The position numbers and the translations under genes were made by a program. Shown piece after piece: positions 1 to 7,098 of a DNA stretch of 64,000 nt. Source of the stretch: Elusimicrobia bacterium GWA2_51_34 (GTDB lineage Bacteria; Elusimicrobiota; Elusimicrobia; Elusimicrobiales; UBA9959); assembly GCA_001799565.1 (NCBI GenBank), contig MGTS01000014.1, forward strand, positions 62,001 through 126,000. The letters are read 5' to 3'. How positions within the stretch are numbered: position 1 is the first letter of the stretch; each line of letters begins with the position of its first letter. The notes beneath the pieces are model-generated. The model made no database searches. It was not told where the DNA came from and saw only the letters and a program-made list of their open reading frames with translations.

Positions 1-83
1 GTGCAGCAATTTAGATGCTTGGCAATTCAAAGCTCTAGAATCCATGCCTCTATGCCTCCACGCATCTACGCCTCTATTCCATT
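1..83. repeat. Partial repeat array (family H), cut by window edge
   Basis: Degenerate GCCTCTA/GCATCTA words run up to the miaA stop codon. The word set matches the array at 26693-26806, which also contains AGCAATTTAGA-like and GGCAAAGCAATTT-like words. The other arm may lie left of the window. Confidence 0.6.
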
Positions 84-1052
84 CCCCCCCAGCCCTTCAA
101 GAATGATCGCCGCTATCTTCTCCGGTTCGTAGTCCGCGAAACTTTCAAGGTCAATGCGCCGCGCGTTTTTATACCTGGAAAACCAGGTGTTCTGGCGTTT
201 CGCGTAAGACATAGAGAGCGTGGTAATAGAGTGTATGGCCTCGGCGCGCGTAATTCGTCCCGCGCGGAAATCCAGAACCTGCGGATAACCGAGCGACTTA
301 AGCCCCGGAGAGTCTTCGGGGTAGCCGCGTTCAAGCAGGTCCCCGGTTTCCCGAAGCCACTCGTCAAAGCGGGTAATGGTCCGCTGTTTTATGCGTTCGT
401 TTAAAAGCTCTTTTTTCCAATGGAAAAAAATAAATGTTCCCAGATGCACCGGCAGGGCGTTAAAAAAACGCCCGGACCAGAGTTCGGAAACAGGGCGGCC
501 GGAGAGTTTGGTTATTTCTATGGCGCGCATAACGCGCTGAATGTTGCCTGCGGGAATAACGCCCGCCGCTTTCGGGTCAAGTTCCTGTAAGCGCGCGTGC
601 AGGGCTTCCTTGCCTTTCTCCCCGGCCTCGCGCGTGAGTTCCGCGCGCAACGCGGGGTTGGAAGCGGGCATTGGGTCCAGGCCGTTCCAAAGGGCTTGTA
701 TGTACATGCCGGTGCCGCCGGCAATTACGGGGGTTTTACCCCTGGCTTTTATTTCTTCAATTTTTTGGCGCGCCTGATTTGTAAAAGCGGCGGCGTCAAA
801 GCAGGAGCGCGGATCAATAATGTCCACCAGGTGGTAGGGTATGCCGTTGACCAGGTAAACGCTTTGGCCCCGCAACTCTTTCCAGACGCCGTGCGGTTTG
901 GCGGTGCCGGCTGAAAGGTGTTTATAAACCTGCTTTGAATCCGCCGAGATGATCTCCCCGTTTACGCTCGCGGCCAGAGCCAGCGCCACCTCGGTTTTAC
1001 CCGAGGCGTTGGCCCCCATCAGAGTTATAGGTTTAATGGATTGAAGGGACAT
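66..1052 (-). CDS. miaA: tRNA dimethylallyltransferase MiaA
   Basis: Transfers a dimethylallyl group to N6 of A37 in tRNAs reading UNN codons; MiaB then methylthiolates the product, and miaB lies just upstream. The 328-aa protein has the family P-loop near the N-terminus (GANASGKT, residues 13-20), the ISADSKQVY segment and the GGTGMYIQALWNGLD segment of the IPP-transferase fold. Length is slightly above the usual 300-320. It is the last gene of a leftward set miaB–PilZ–miaA. The start codon lies 5 bp from an 8-bp-unit repeat array (1058-1170) that fills the whole gap to the PilZ gene, and no Shine-Dalgarno sequence is visible in front of the ATG. Confidence 0.96.
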   Translation of the reverse strand: MSLQSIKPITLMGANASGKTEVALALAASVNGEIISADSKQVYKHLSAGTAKPHGVWKELRGQSVYLVNGIPYHLVDIIDPRSCFDAAAFTNQARQKIEEIKARGKTPVIAGGTGMYIQALWNGLDPMPASNPALRAELTREAGEKGKEALHARLQELDPKAAGVIPAGNIQRVMRAIEITKLSGRPVSELWSGRFFNALPVHLGTFIFFHWKKELLNERIKQRTITRFDEWLRETGDLLERGYPEDSPGLKSLGYPQVLDFRAGRITRAEAIHSITTLSMSYAKRQNTWFSRYKNARRIDLESFADYEPEKIAAIILEGLGGNGIEA

Positions 1053-1057
1053 GTTTT

Positions 1058-1170
1058 GCTGGTATGCTAGTAGGCTAGTAAGCTAGTAGGCTGGTAAGCT
1101 TGTAAGCTGGTATGCTTTTTAGGAGTTCCTTATAATGCCTACAAGCCTACTCGCATACCAGCCTACCAGC
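1058..1170. repeat. Inverted array of 8-bp units (family A)
   Basis: The left arm is seven consecutive 8-bp units of the form GCTRGTAR (1058-1113). The right arm (1137-1170) is four units of the reverse complement. The spacer between them carries TTTTTAGGAGTTCC. The same unit family recurs at 56603-56693 with a similar spacer. The array fills the PilZ–miaA gap. Confidence 0.9.
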
Positions 1171-1192
1171 GAAGTAAATTCGCCGCGCGAAT

Positions 1193-1669
1193 TTACTTCT
1201 TCTTGAAAAGCGATTCGTCTTTCTGCGGTTTGTTGCACAGGCCGTGGGCCCCGCAGGTTTCCACGCATACCTCGGGAAGCTTTAAAGCTAAGCGGGTGTC
1301 GCAGTCGGTGTAATTCTCGGCCATTTCGTTTATCCGTTTGCGGTCATCGGCGCTGATGCTTGAAAAAGAAATGCCGTTCATGAAAACTCCGCCCTTTTCT
1401 TTTACCCATGAAATTTTTCCGATTACCGGGATTTCTTTAATTCCCGCCAGTTTAAGAATTATGTTCAGTTCATTTGAGTGCGGGGGTTCAAGGAAGGTTA
1501 TAAGACGCATGCCGCCCGCGGAAAGATCGGAAAGGATGGCTGGCTGGGCCCTGTTTTTCCCACTTTCCGTTTTGGTTATAAATTCAACTTCCACCGGTTC
1601 AAGGATGCCGTGCAGCATAGGCAGCCGTACATGTTTGCGTCTTTCATCTGAAACTTTATTCTTTTTCAT
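1193..1669 (-). CDS. PilZ-domain protein
   Basis: A 158-aa protein with the PilZ hallmarks for cyclic-di-GMP binding: an arginine cluster ERRKHVRLP (residues 9-17) and the DLSAGGM signature (residues 48-54). After the PilZ barrel comes a short cysteine-containing tail (CVETCGAHGLC) that could bind metal or form disulfides; its role is unknown. The start overlaps the miaB stop by 4 bp, implying translational coupling. A PilZ protein between two tRNA-modification genes is a curious position but may only reflect co-transcription. Family assignment is firm; the output it controls cannot be inferred. Confidence 0.85.
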   Translation of the reverse strand: MKKNKVSDERRKHVRLPMLHGILEPVEVEFITKTESGKNRAQPAILSDLSAGGMRLITFLEPPHSNELNIILKLAGIKEIPVIGKISWVKEKGGVFMNGISFSSISADDRKRINEMAENYTDCDTRLALKLPEVCVETCGAHGLCNKPQKDESLFKKK

Positions 1670-3114
1670 CTTATCACCTTTCCGTTCAGGATGTTTTTGT
1701 CAGCGCCTGTTATTTTAACTTTTAGTATTTCTCCGGGTGAACCGGCCCTGTCAGTAAAACAGGTAAAATTGCTGGAAGTCCGGCCGGTTGTTGCTGTCTC
1801 AAGCAGCACTTCCTCCATTTTACCAATTCTTTCCCTTAAAATGTCACGCGAATTGTTCTTAACCGCGCAAAGCAGGCGTTCAAGGCGGGCTTTCATAAGG
1901 GGCACGCTTATTTGCGTTTTCATTTCCGGCCCGTCCTCCTTCGCCAAGGCTTCGGAGGGACGCGGTCCTGCGAAGCTATTGTTCCCGCCAAACAACCCGG
2001 CGGGTCCGCCTTCGGCGGAAAGCGAAGCAGACTCGTCCTCCTTCGCCAAGGCTTCGGAGGGACGCGGTCCTGCGAAGCTATTGTTAAGCGAAGCAGACTT
2101 GACCATGCGCTGGGAATATTTAAAACAGAACGCCAGCGAGAATCCCCCCTCCCGTGCCAGAGAGAGCGTTTGCAAAAAATCCCGCTCGGTCTCGCCGGGG
2201 TACCCCACTATAAAATCCGTTGACAGCGCCATAGAGCCGCCCGCGGCCTGGCGCAGGTTCGCGGCCAGCTCAAGGTATTGCGCCCTGGTATACCCCCGGC
2301 GCATAAGCTTCAGAATGCGGTCCGAGCCCGACTGTACCGGCAGGTGCGCATATCTGGAAATTTTCGGCTCGTTTTTCAGCAGCTCAAAAAAAGCTTTGTC
2401 AAAAAAAAGCGGGTGCGGGCTCATAAAGCGCACGCGTTTTACTTCTTTGATGGCGCAGATTTCCTTAAGCAATCCGGTGAAAGTGGTTTTGCCGTGCCTG
2501 TAGGCGTTTACCGTCTGGCCTAAAAGTATTATTTCGGGCATTCCCGCCGCGGCTTTTAAGCGGGCTTCGGCGAGTATAGCTTCAGGCTCAATACAAACGG
2601 CTTCCCCCCGTACCGAGGGCACCACGCAATAAGAGCATTTAAGCGAACAGCCGCGCATTATGGTTACGCAGGCCGAAAGCGGTGAAACAAAAAAGTTTTT
2701 GGTTTTGATAGTTGTAGGGGGAGTGTGAGTTGCGGCTACGGCGGCCCTGGTTGATTTTTTAAAATGCGCGTCCATCATACCTTCCAGGCGGCCAAGGTCC
2801 TTTGCCCCAAGCACGCCGTCTATGAAAGGAAACTGGGCCTTCAGGCGTTTCTCGCCCAGGCGCTGGGCCGCGCAACCCATAATGAACAGTTTTCCAGCCG
2901 GCCGCTCAAGTTTCCATTTTCTGAGGCGGCCAATCTGCGAGATGGCCTTGTCTTCGGCCCGCTGCCGTACCGTGCAGGTGTTAACCACCACGGCATCGGC
3001 GGACCTGAGGTCCGCCGATAGTTCAAAGCCTCTTTTGCGGAAAGCCGTAGCAATATCCGATGAGTCCGCCTCGTTCATCTGACATCCGAAAGTAATAATA
3101 TGGAGTTTCTTCAC
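1666..3114 (-). CDS. miaB: tRNA-2-methylthio-N6-dimethylallyladenosine synthase MiaB, with in-frame repeat insertion
   Basis: Radical-SAM methylthiotransferase acting on the MiaA product at A37. The N-terminal UPF0004 domain supplies cysteines 11, 47 and 81 for the auxiliary cluster; the radical-SAM motif CxxxCxxC is at residues 156-163, and a TRAM domain follows at the C-terminus. At 482 aa it is about 40-50 aa longer than usual. The excess lies at about residues 339-395, between the radical-SAM and TRAM domains, where two copies of a palindromic DNA element (1932-1983 and 2034-2085) are translated as near-identical SFAGPRPSEALAKED segments. The reading frame stays open throughout, so the gene is probably functional with an expanded linker. 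Could be RimO or MtaB, but adjacency to miaA favours MiaB. Confidence 0.92.
   Translation of the reverse strand: MKKLHIITFGCQMNEADSSDIATAFRKRGFELSADLRSADAVVVNTCTVRQRAEDKAISQIGRLRKWKLERPAGKLFIMGCAAQRLGEKRLKAQFPFIDGVLGAKDLGRLEGMMDAHFKKSTRAAVAATHTPPTTIKTKNFFVSPLSACVTIMRGCSLKCSYCVVPSVRGEAVCIEPEAILAEARLKAAAGMPEIILLGQTVNAYRHGKTTFTGLLKEICAIKEVKRVRFMSPHPLFFDKAFFELLKNEPKISRYAHLPVQSGSDRILKLMRRGYTRAQYLELAANLRQAAGGSMALSTDFIVGYPGETERDFLQTLSLAREGGFSLAFCFKYSQRMVKSASLNNSFAGPRPSEALAKEDESASLSAEGGPAGLFGGNNSFAGPRPSEALAKEDGPEMKTQISVPLMKARLERLLCAVKNNSRDILRERIGKMEEVLLETATTGRTSSNFTCFTDRAGSPGEILKVKITGADKNILNGKVIR
1932..2099. repeat. Two in-frame copies of a palindromic element inside miaB
   Basis: A perfect 52-bp direct repeat lies at 1932-1983 and 2034-2085. 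Each copy holds a hairpin with arms GCTTCG and CGAAGC around GGGAC-GCG-GTCCT, and each continues into AAGCGAAGCAGACT. In the first copy a 36-bp palindromic piece (1984-2019, including TCCGCC-TTC-GGCGGA) is nested before that tail. All lengths preserve the miaB frame. Related copies lie at 25609-25668 and 51064-51142. Confidence 0.92.
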
Positions 3115-3278
3115 AGGTATATTTTACCTTTTAACCCCGTGCTCAGGCTTGTAATAGCTGGCGGCAAGTGATGTTTAGATTTTTCTTGGGTTATGCGGCA
3201 CAGAGGTGCTGATGAGTAAATGAATAATTGCTGCCAACAGTTCGCCCGTTGTCTTTCTTGCCCCAACAAGTCAACAAA

Positions 3279-3425
3279 TCAACAACGTCCCTGATTGTTC
3301 CCGGTCACTTTTCCGGCGGTCACGGAAATCTTTTGGGTCTTGTCGTAAGATGCGGTAGTTAAGTTGGCACCTTTCGCAAGTTCTATTTCAGGGTTGTATA
3401 TGCCTGCTATTTTATTTTTCTCCAT
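3279..3425 (-). CDS. Possible 48-aa protein of unknown function
   Basis: A short open frame begins with an ATG 14 bp past the KAP NTPase stop and reads MEKNKIAGIYNPEIELAKGA at its N-terminus, with no frameshift or rare composition. No family is recognised. It could be a small last gene of the defence-like operon or chance reading. The rest of the gap to miaB (3115-3278) holds only short CAACAA(G/A)T-like repeats. Confidence 0.3.
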   Translation of the reverse strand: MEKNKIAGIYNPEIELAKGANLTTASYDKTQKISVTAGKVTGNNQGRC

Positions 3426-3441
3426 GAATGAATTCCCCAGC

Positions 3442-5607
3442 CTAAGTTTCTTTTTTAGGGCTTTTAATGTGATCATGAATCCAGAGAAATTGTGCAGTCC
3501 ACAGCTTATGGGAGTCGTTCCCGGAAAGCTTATAGGGAAATTCATTAGTGACGATTTCATTTGGAGGATATATCTTCCTAAGAGTTTCAGCCATCTTATT
3601 TATTGGGATGAGCTTGGCTATTTGGTCATATTGTTCTCTCCGGAATTCGGATTTGCTGGATAGTCCGGAGTCCATCCCCCAAGATGTCGGAATAAATATC
3701 TCAAGTAGTTTTTGCGCATCTTTGGGTTCTCGAGAAAACCGCTCTTCTAATACTTTTGCAACCTCTCCAGTAGGGCTATGCGCCTGCCAAAGGTAGTAAA
3801 ACGTTGGGGAATCCTCAGGGAAGGATTCGTAGAGGGCTTTTGCTTTATCTGTTTCCTTAATACGACCGCTGATTAACTTCCCCAATTCTTCTATAGCTGC
3901 CTCTGTAAATATCCGGTCTTCTGGTTTATCTTCTTTTGAATGGTGTAGCCAACGATAACATTCTGAAGCAAAAGTGAGTGGGGTTGGGTCTGATAAAATT
4001 TCCTTTGCGATTAAAATTCTATCTTTCTCTGATAGGCTCTTTATAAGAAAATGAACCAAAATGGCCGCTTGCCCAGCGGTGGAAAAACTAGAGGAAAAAA
4101 GGCCTCGCTCTCGTGGGAAATCCGCGCTGGTTTGTGCAAGGACTATCGCAATATTCTTTGCGGCATTTGGGGGAATCTGGGTTTCCTTTTCTCTGAGTTT
4201 CTGGATAAAAGTCTTCCACCCCTGTCCAGCAATTTTCTGCAGTTCGGTCTTTAATTCATTTGCGCTAATCGCTTTTTCTGCTTTTTCGATAATTTGTTCT
4301 ATTGCCTTATTTGAGATATCTCCGGGTGGAACTCCATAATGAAAGTAACGTTTACAATAATCTCTTGAACATAATCGAAGTTCCTTGGCCCACGTTATCT
4401 GCCATTCGCGACCATAACTGCTCCCCCCCAGGCCGGACTCTGTTTGCGGGAATAGATAGGTTAATCCTTCTTTTATGGAACGGGCATTCTCCGGACCGTA
4501 ACTATTTAATATGTTTTGAAGAAACTCGTCGCGTTCTTTCTGGAGTGACTCCGCAATGCGTGCTTCGGTGTGTGAGAGGAAAAAATCGGATTTGTCCCGT
4601 ATGGCTTTATATACGGTTGGATAGAAAATGCGAAAAGACTCTAACAAAAGATAATCAGGGATATTTACCTCGCCAGCCATTAAAGGAATGCCAAAAGAGA
4701 CAGCATTTGCAAAACGTTTAGCTGATCTAGGGCTAGTTAAACGTCCAAAGAAACTGCGTTCAAAATATATAACAAATTTGTCTATTTCTTGCTGCTTTAA
4801 CTCTATCCCTGCGGTGTCAAGAGCGTTGTCTATACCTTGGAAGGCAATTTTCTTTAGAGCTGCAATATCTGCAGGTGGAATCTGAAGTGCAACTTGGATT
4901 ATCTTCTCAAGAAATGCCTGCCCGCTTTCTGTCCCTCCGGGAAACTTTTTTTGAAGAGCTTCTGAGACTAAAACAGGATTGAACGCTAAAACATAAGTTG
5001 TGTATGGGAAGTCTGCGGTTAGTTTTATCAAGCGAATGACTGTATCTATTTCTTCATAATTCAGGCGATCTAAATCATCAATAAGAATTACTACGCGTTT
5101 TTTACATTTACGCAAAATCCCGTCGATTTCCTGTTTCAATACTTCAATATCTCTGGGCCCTCTTAAATTCCACCCAATAGCTCCCCCTAATGAAGTAAGT
5201 AGTTTGCCGAATATCGAAACACTCGGTTCAGGGATTGCCGAAAGGCATTTTCCATATTTTTCAAATAAATCTGCGACGTGTGTGCGGGTTGTTTTTTCAG
5301 ATATGGACTTTCCGAGAGCACTTGCGATGACACGAAAGAATTCCCTCAAGACCTGCTGCTCATCGCCGAGACGCCACGGGTTAAAACCAAGAATTGTTGT
5401 CCCCTTCGAGTCTTTGAGGGAATGAGCCATTAAGTTGAGTATTGAGGTTTTTCCTTCTCCCCATTCGCCATATAGGGCGATTACAAGACTAGCCGGGTCA
5501 TCCCAGTGCCGGATAATCTCTGCCATCCTCTTGGCAAAAGGCCATCTACCGAATAAGTCATCGCCTGGTTCCTGTATGGGTTTATCTGAATGGATGGAAG
5601 TCTTCAT
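3442..5607 (-). CDS. KAP-family P-loop NTPase
   Basis: A 721-aa predicted ATPase. The P-loop GEWGEGKTS is at residues 47-55 and the Walker B stretch VVILIDDLDRL at 172-182, both typical of the KAP subgroup of STAND-like NTPases. The FNPWRLGD motif (residues 75-82) between them is also characteristic. No clear transmembrane pair interrupts the NTPase domain, unlike classic KAP proteins such as ARMS/Kidins220. The roughly 400-residue C-terminal part matches nothing I recognise. It follows the HEPN-like gene by 4 bp and closes a five-gene leftward operon with restriction–methylation genes, so a defence role as energy-using sensor or effector is inferred, not shown. Confidence 0.85.
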   Translation of the reverse strand: MKTSIHSDKPIQEPGDDLFGRWPFAKRMAEIIRHWDDPASLVIALYGEWGEGKTSILNLMAHSLKDSKGTTILGFNPWRLGDEQQVLREFFRVIASALGKSISEKTTRTHVADLFEKYGKCLSAIPEPSVSIFGKLLTSLGGAIGWNLRGPRDIEVLKQEIDGILRKCKKRVVILIDDLDRLNYEEIDTVIRLIKLTADFPYTTYVLAFNPVLVSEALQKKFPGGTESGQAFLEKIIQVALQIPPADIAALKKIAFQGIDNALDTAGIELKQQEIDKFVIYFERSFFGRLTSPRSAKRFANAVSFGIPLMAGEVNIPDYLLLESFRIFYPTVYKAIRDKSDFFLSHTEARIAESLQKERDEFLQNILNSYGPENARSIKEGLTYLFPQTESGLGGSSYGREWQITWAKELRLCSRDYCKRYFHYGVPPGDISNKAIEQIIEKAEKAISANELKTELQKIAGQGWKTFIQKLREKETQIPPNAAKNIAIVLAQTSADFPRERGLFSSSFSTAGQAAILVHFLIKSLSEKDRILIAKEILSDPTPLTFASECYRWLHHSKEDKPEDRIFTEAAIEELGKLISGRIKETDKAKALYESFPEDSPTFYYLWQAHSPTGEVAKVLEERFSREPKDAQKLLEIFIPTSWGMDSGLSSKSEFRREQYDQIAKLIPINKMAETLRKIYPPNEIVTNEFPYKLSGNDSHKLWTAQFLWIHDHIKSPKKET

Positions 5608-5611
5608 CGGT

Positions 5612-6265
5612 TTATGATTTGATTATCTGATCCGCTAATACGGCGAGGATTGCGCCAAACATGCGGCAATCCGTGTCGCCTACTGAAACCCCTTGAGTGA
5701 GCTCTTTCTCGGGGTGAATGAAATTCCTGTAATCTCTTAGGACGACTCCAATGTCTCTTGAGGCTTTACCAATCCATCCTAAATCGTGAGCAACATCAAT
5801 GTAAGAGTTAAGTGTCCATTCTTGAAGCAGGCGCGTCTTGCCAGTGGTCTTATCCTTCGGTGCACATTTTGAGGTGAATGCGGGTGACTTGTCAGTCATT
5901 CTATTAATGCGTGCAAGTAGCAATGCTTCGAGCAATGCGCCCATCATTACTGTTGCGGCCAGGTAAGCTTTCGCGTCGATGCAGTCCCACGCCTCTGTCC
6001 ATCTGCGTTTTAGAATCGTCTGCATCGCAGCATCGGAAATTAAACGCGTAAAGTCAGGAGGGACGGTTTTTTCCGTAGCCGTCAGTCCTACAGATGTCGC
6101 TAAAATCAATGCCTGTGACCGCAACTTAACCAATGACGCCTTTAGCTGTTTCAATTCTAATATGTAGCGCGTGCGAAGTGTGGCCTTCTCGGAAGCTTCG
6201 AGCAGGTGTTGATACTGCGAGTCTATTAATTGCAGCAGGCCGTCTCCTGTGAATTGTGTTAGCAA
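5612..6265 (-). CDS. HEPN/DUF4145-like protein (C-terminal reading frame, probably frameshifted)
   Basis: A 217-aa frame beginning with TTG. The C-terminal segment VVLRDYRNFIHPEKE resembles the conserved helix of HEPN-like/DUF4145 proteins, many of which are RNases with an R-x(4-6)-H motif; here R-x6-H is present. A preceding stretch (YLAATVMMGALLEALLLARI) fits the helical bundle. The start is doubtful. The upstream frame at 6259-6423 ends inside this one, and joining the two frames near 6280-6290 by restoring one T in the TGGTTTATAAC run would give a continuous protein of about 270 aa. It may be a pseudogene, a base-call error or two coupled genes. The gene is followed after 4 bp by the KAP NTPase. 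Confidence 0.6.
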   Translation of the reverse strand: MLTQFTGDGLLQLIDSQYQHLLEASEKATLRTRYILELKQLKASLVKLRSQALILATSVGLTATEKTVPPDFTRLISDAAMQTILKRRWTEAWDCIDAKAYLAATVMMGALLEALLLARINRMTDKSPAFTSKCAPKDKTTGKTRLLQEWTLNSYIDVAHDLGWIGKASRDIGVVLRDYRNFIHPEKELTQGVSVGDTDCRMFGAILAVLADQIIKS

Positions 6266-6423
6266 AGGCCGACACCCGTTATAAACCAGGCCAAAGTTGT
6301 GGCCTTGATTACTGAGCGTTCATCGTGTGCCACTACCTGTTTTGTTTTAGTTTTGGATAGGATTTTCCGTAATCGCTCAGACGAAGATATTGCCTGATCC
6401 AGGGTATCACAGATTGTTGGCAT
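6259..6423 (-). CDS. 54-aa frame, probable N-terminus of the HEPN-like protein
   Basis: An ATG frame reading MPTICDTLDQAISSSERLRK at its start and ending KATTLAWFITGVGLC before TAA. The stop overlaps the TTG used by the 217-aa downstream frame. The other frame over the same DNA reads VYNGCRPLL just before LTQF, so a one-base change would give AWFYNGCRPLLTQF, a natural-looking junction. I read this as the true N-terminus of the downstream gene, separated by a frameshift; a coupled leader peptide is the alternative. Confidence 0.5.
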   Translation of the reverse strand: MPTICDTLDQAISSSERLRKILSKTKTKQVVAHDERSVIKATTLAWFITGVGLC

Positions 6424-6438
6424 CGGATGTTACGTAAA

Positions 6439-7050
6439 CTATTTAGCTTTCGAAGAGATTGAGCGGCCCTTAATTTTCTTGGTAACTCTTCGTGTTGCAC
6501 GTTTCCCTTTAGACTTCCGAGAAGATGTTGCGTCTGTTGTGATCTGCTCAGGAAGGACCATCGCAACCAAGTTTTCACCTACAGAGTTTAAACGGTATTG
6601 TCCTGCGCTCCCAGCCTTATCAAGTAAACCCGCATGATATGTGTTTACTAAGACCTGTTCCGGTCGTGGCGAGCGTTTTCTGTCTGCCTTCCGGCACGCG
6701 TCCATTAATTCTTCTTTTCCGATAGAGTCTTTGCGCTCTGCTGGTGGGGCTTCAAAATGATAGAAGTACGCTACGACAGCAGCCATTTGATTGTCTGACT
6801 TTGGTTTTTTTGTCATGACAAATGAACGGATATCCTTCGATACCGAGCCGGCTGCTGCAGGGAGTACAGCCGCTGGATGTTGTGGTGCTGCAAGGGTAGA
6901 CGCCGAAGCTGGTGCGAGTGTTGGAGATGAACTCATCCCCAGTTTCTCGGCAGCCCACCGGATTATTCGCTCTCGGTCCTTAGAATCGAAAGGCTCTAAA
7001 GCCTGAATTACTATACGGATGGCTTCAAGATCATCAGCTGGTTTCGTCAT
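6439..7050 (-). CDS. Small basic protein of the defence-like operon, possible winged-helix domain
   Basis: A protein of about 203 aa. I chose the ATG at 7050 because AAGGAG lies 8 bp upstream; an alternative TTG at 7080 lacks such a site. The N-terminal 40 residues (LEAIRIVIQALEPFDSKDRE...) form a helical segment of a type seen in uncharacterised proteins of defence islands (from memory, unverified). An Ala/Pro-rich linker follows. Residues from about 100 to 175 look like a small helical, winged-helix-type domain ending in a Gly–Gln–Tyr–Arg–Leu strand. The last 30 residues are rich in Lys and Arg, suggesting nucleic-acid binding. The gene sits between a DNA methylase and the HEPN-like gene. 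No function is assigned. Confidence 0.7.
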   Translation of the reverse strand: MTKPADDLEAIRIVIQALEPFDSKDRERIIRWAAEKLGMSSSPTLAPASASTLAAPQHPAAVLPAAAGSVSKDIRSFVMTKKPKSDNQMAAVVAYFYHFEAPPAERKDSIGKEELMDACRKADRKRSPRPEQVLVNTYHAGLLDKAGSAGQYRLNSVGENLVAMVLPEQITTDATSSRKSKGKRATRRVTKKIKGRSISSKAK

Positions 7051-7098
7051 TGTTTTTTCTCCTTCTTTCATATTGGCCAATGGGAAAATCTCCTGTTG

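Noticed and set aside
1058-1170. CRISPR array
   Set aside because: Units are 7-10 bp with no unique spacers, arranged as inverted arms; no cas genes in the window.
1691-2503. Plus-strand 270-codon frame opposite miaB
   Set aside because: Antisense to the radical-SAM domain; reads repeat DNA and has no family features.
3442-5607. ABC or SMC ATPase
   Set aside because: No ABC signature; FNPWRLGD and IDDLDRL point to KAP.
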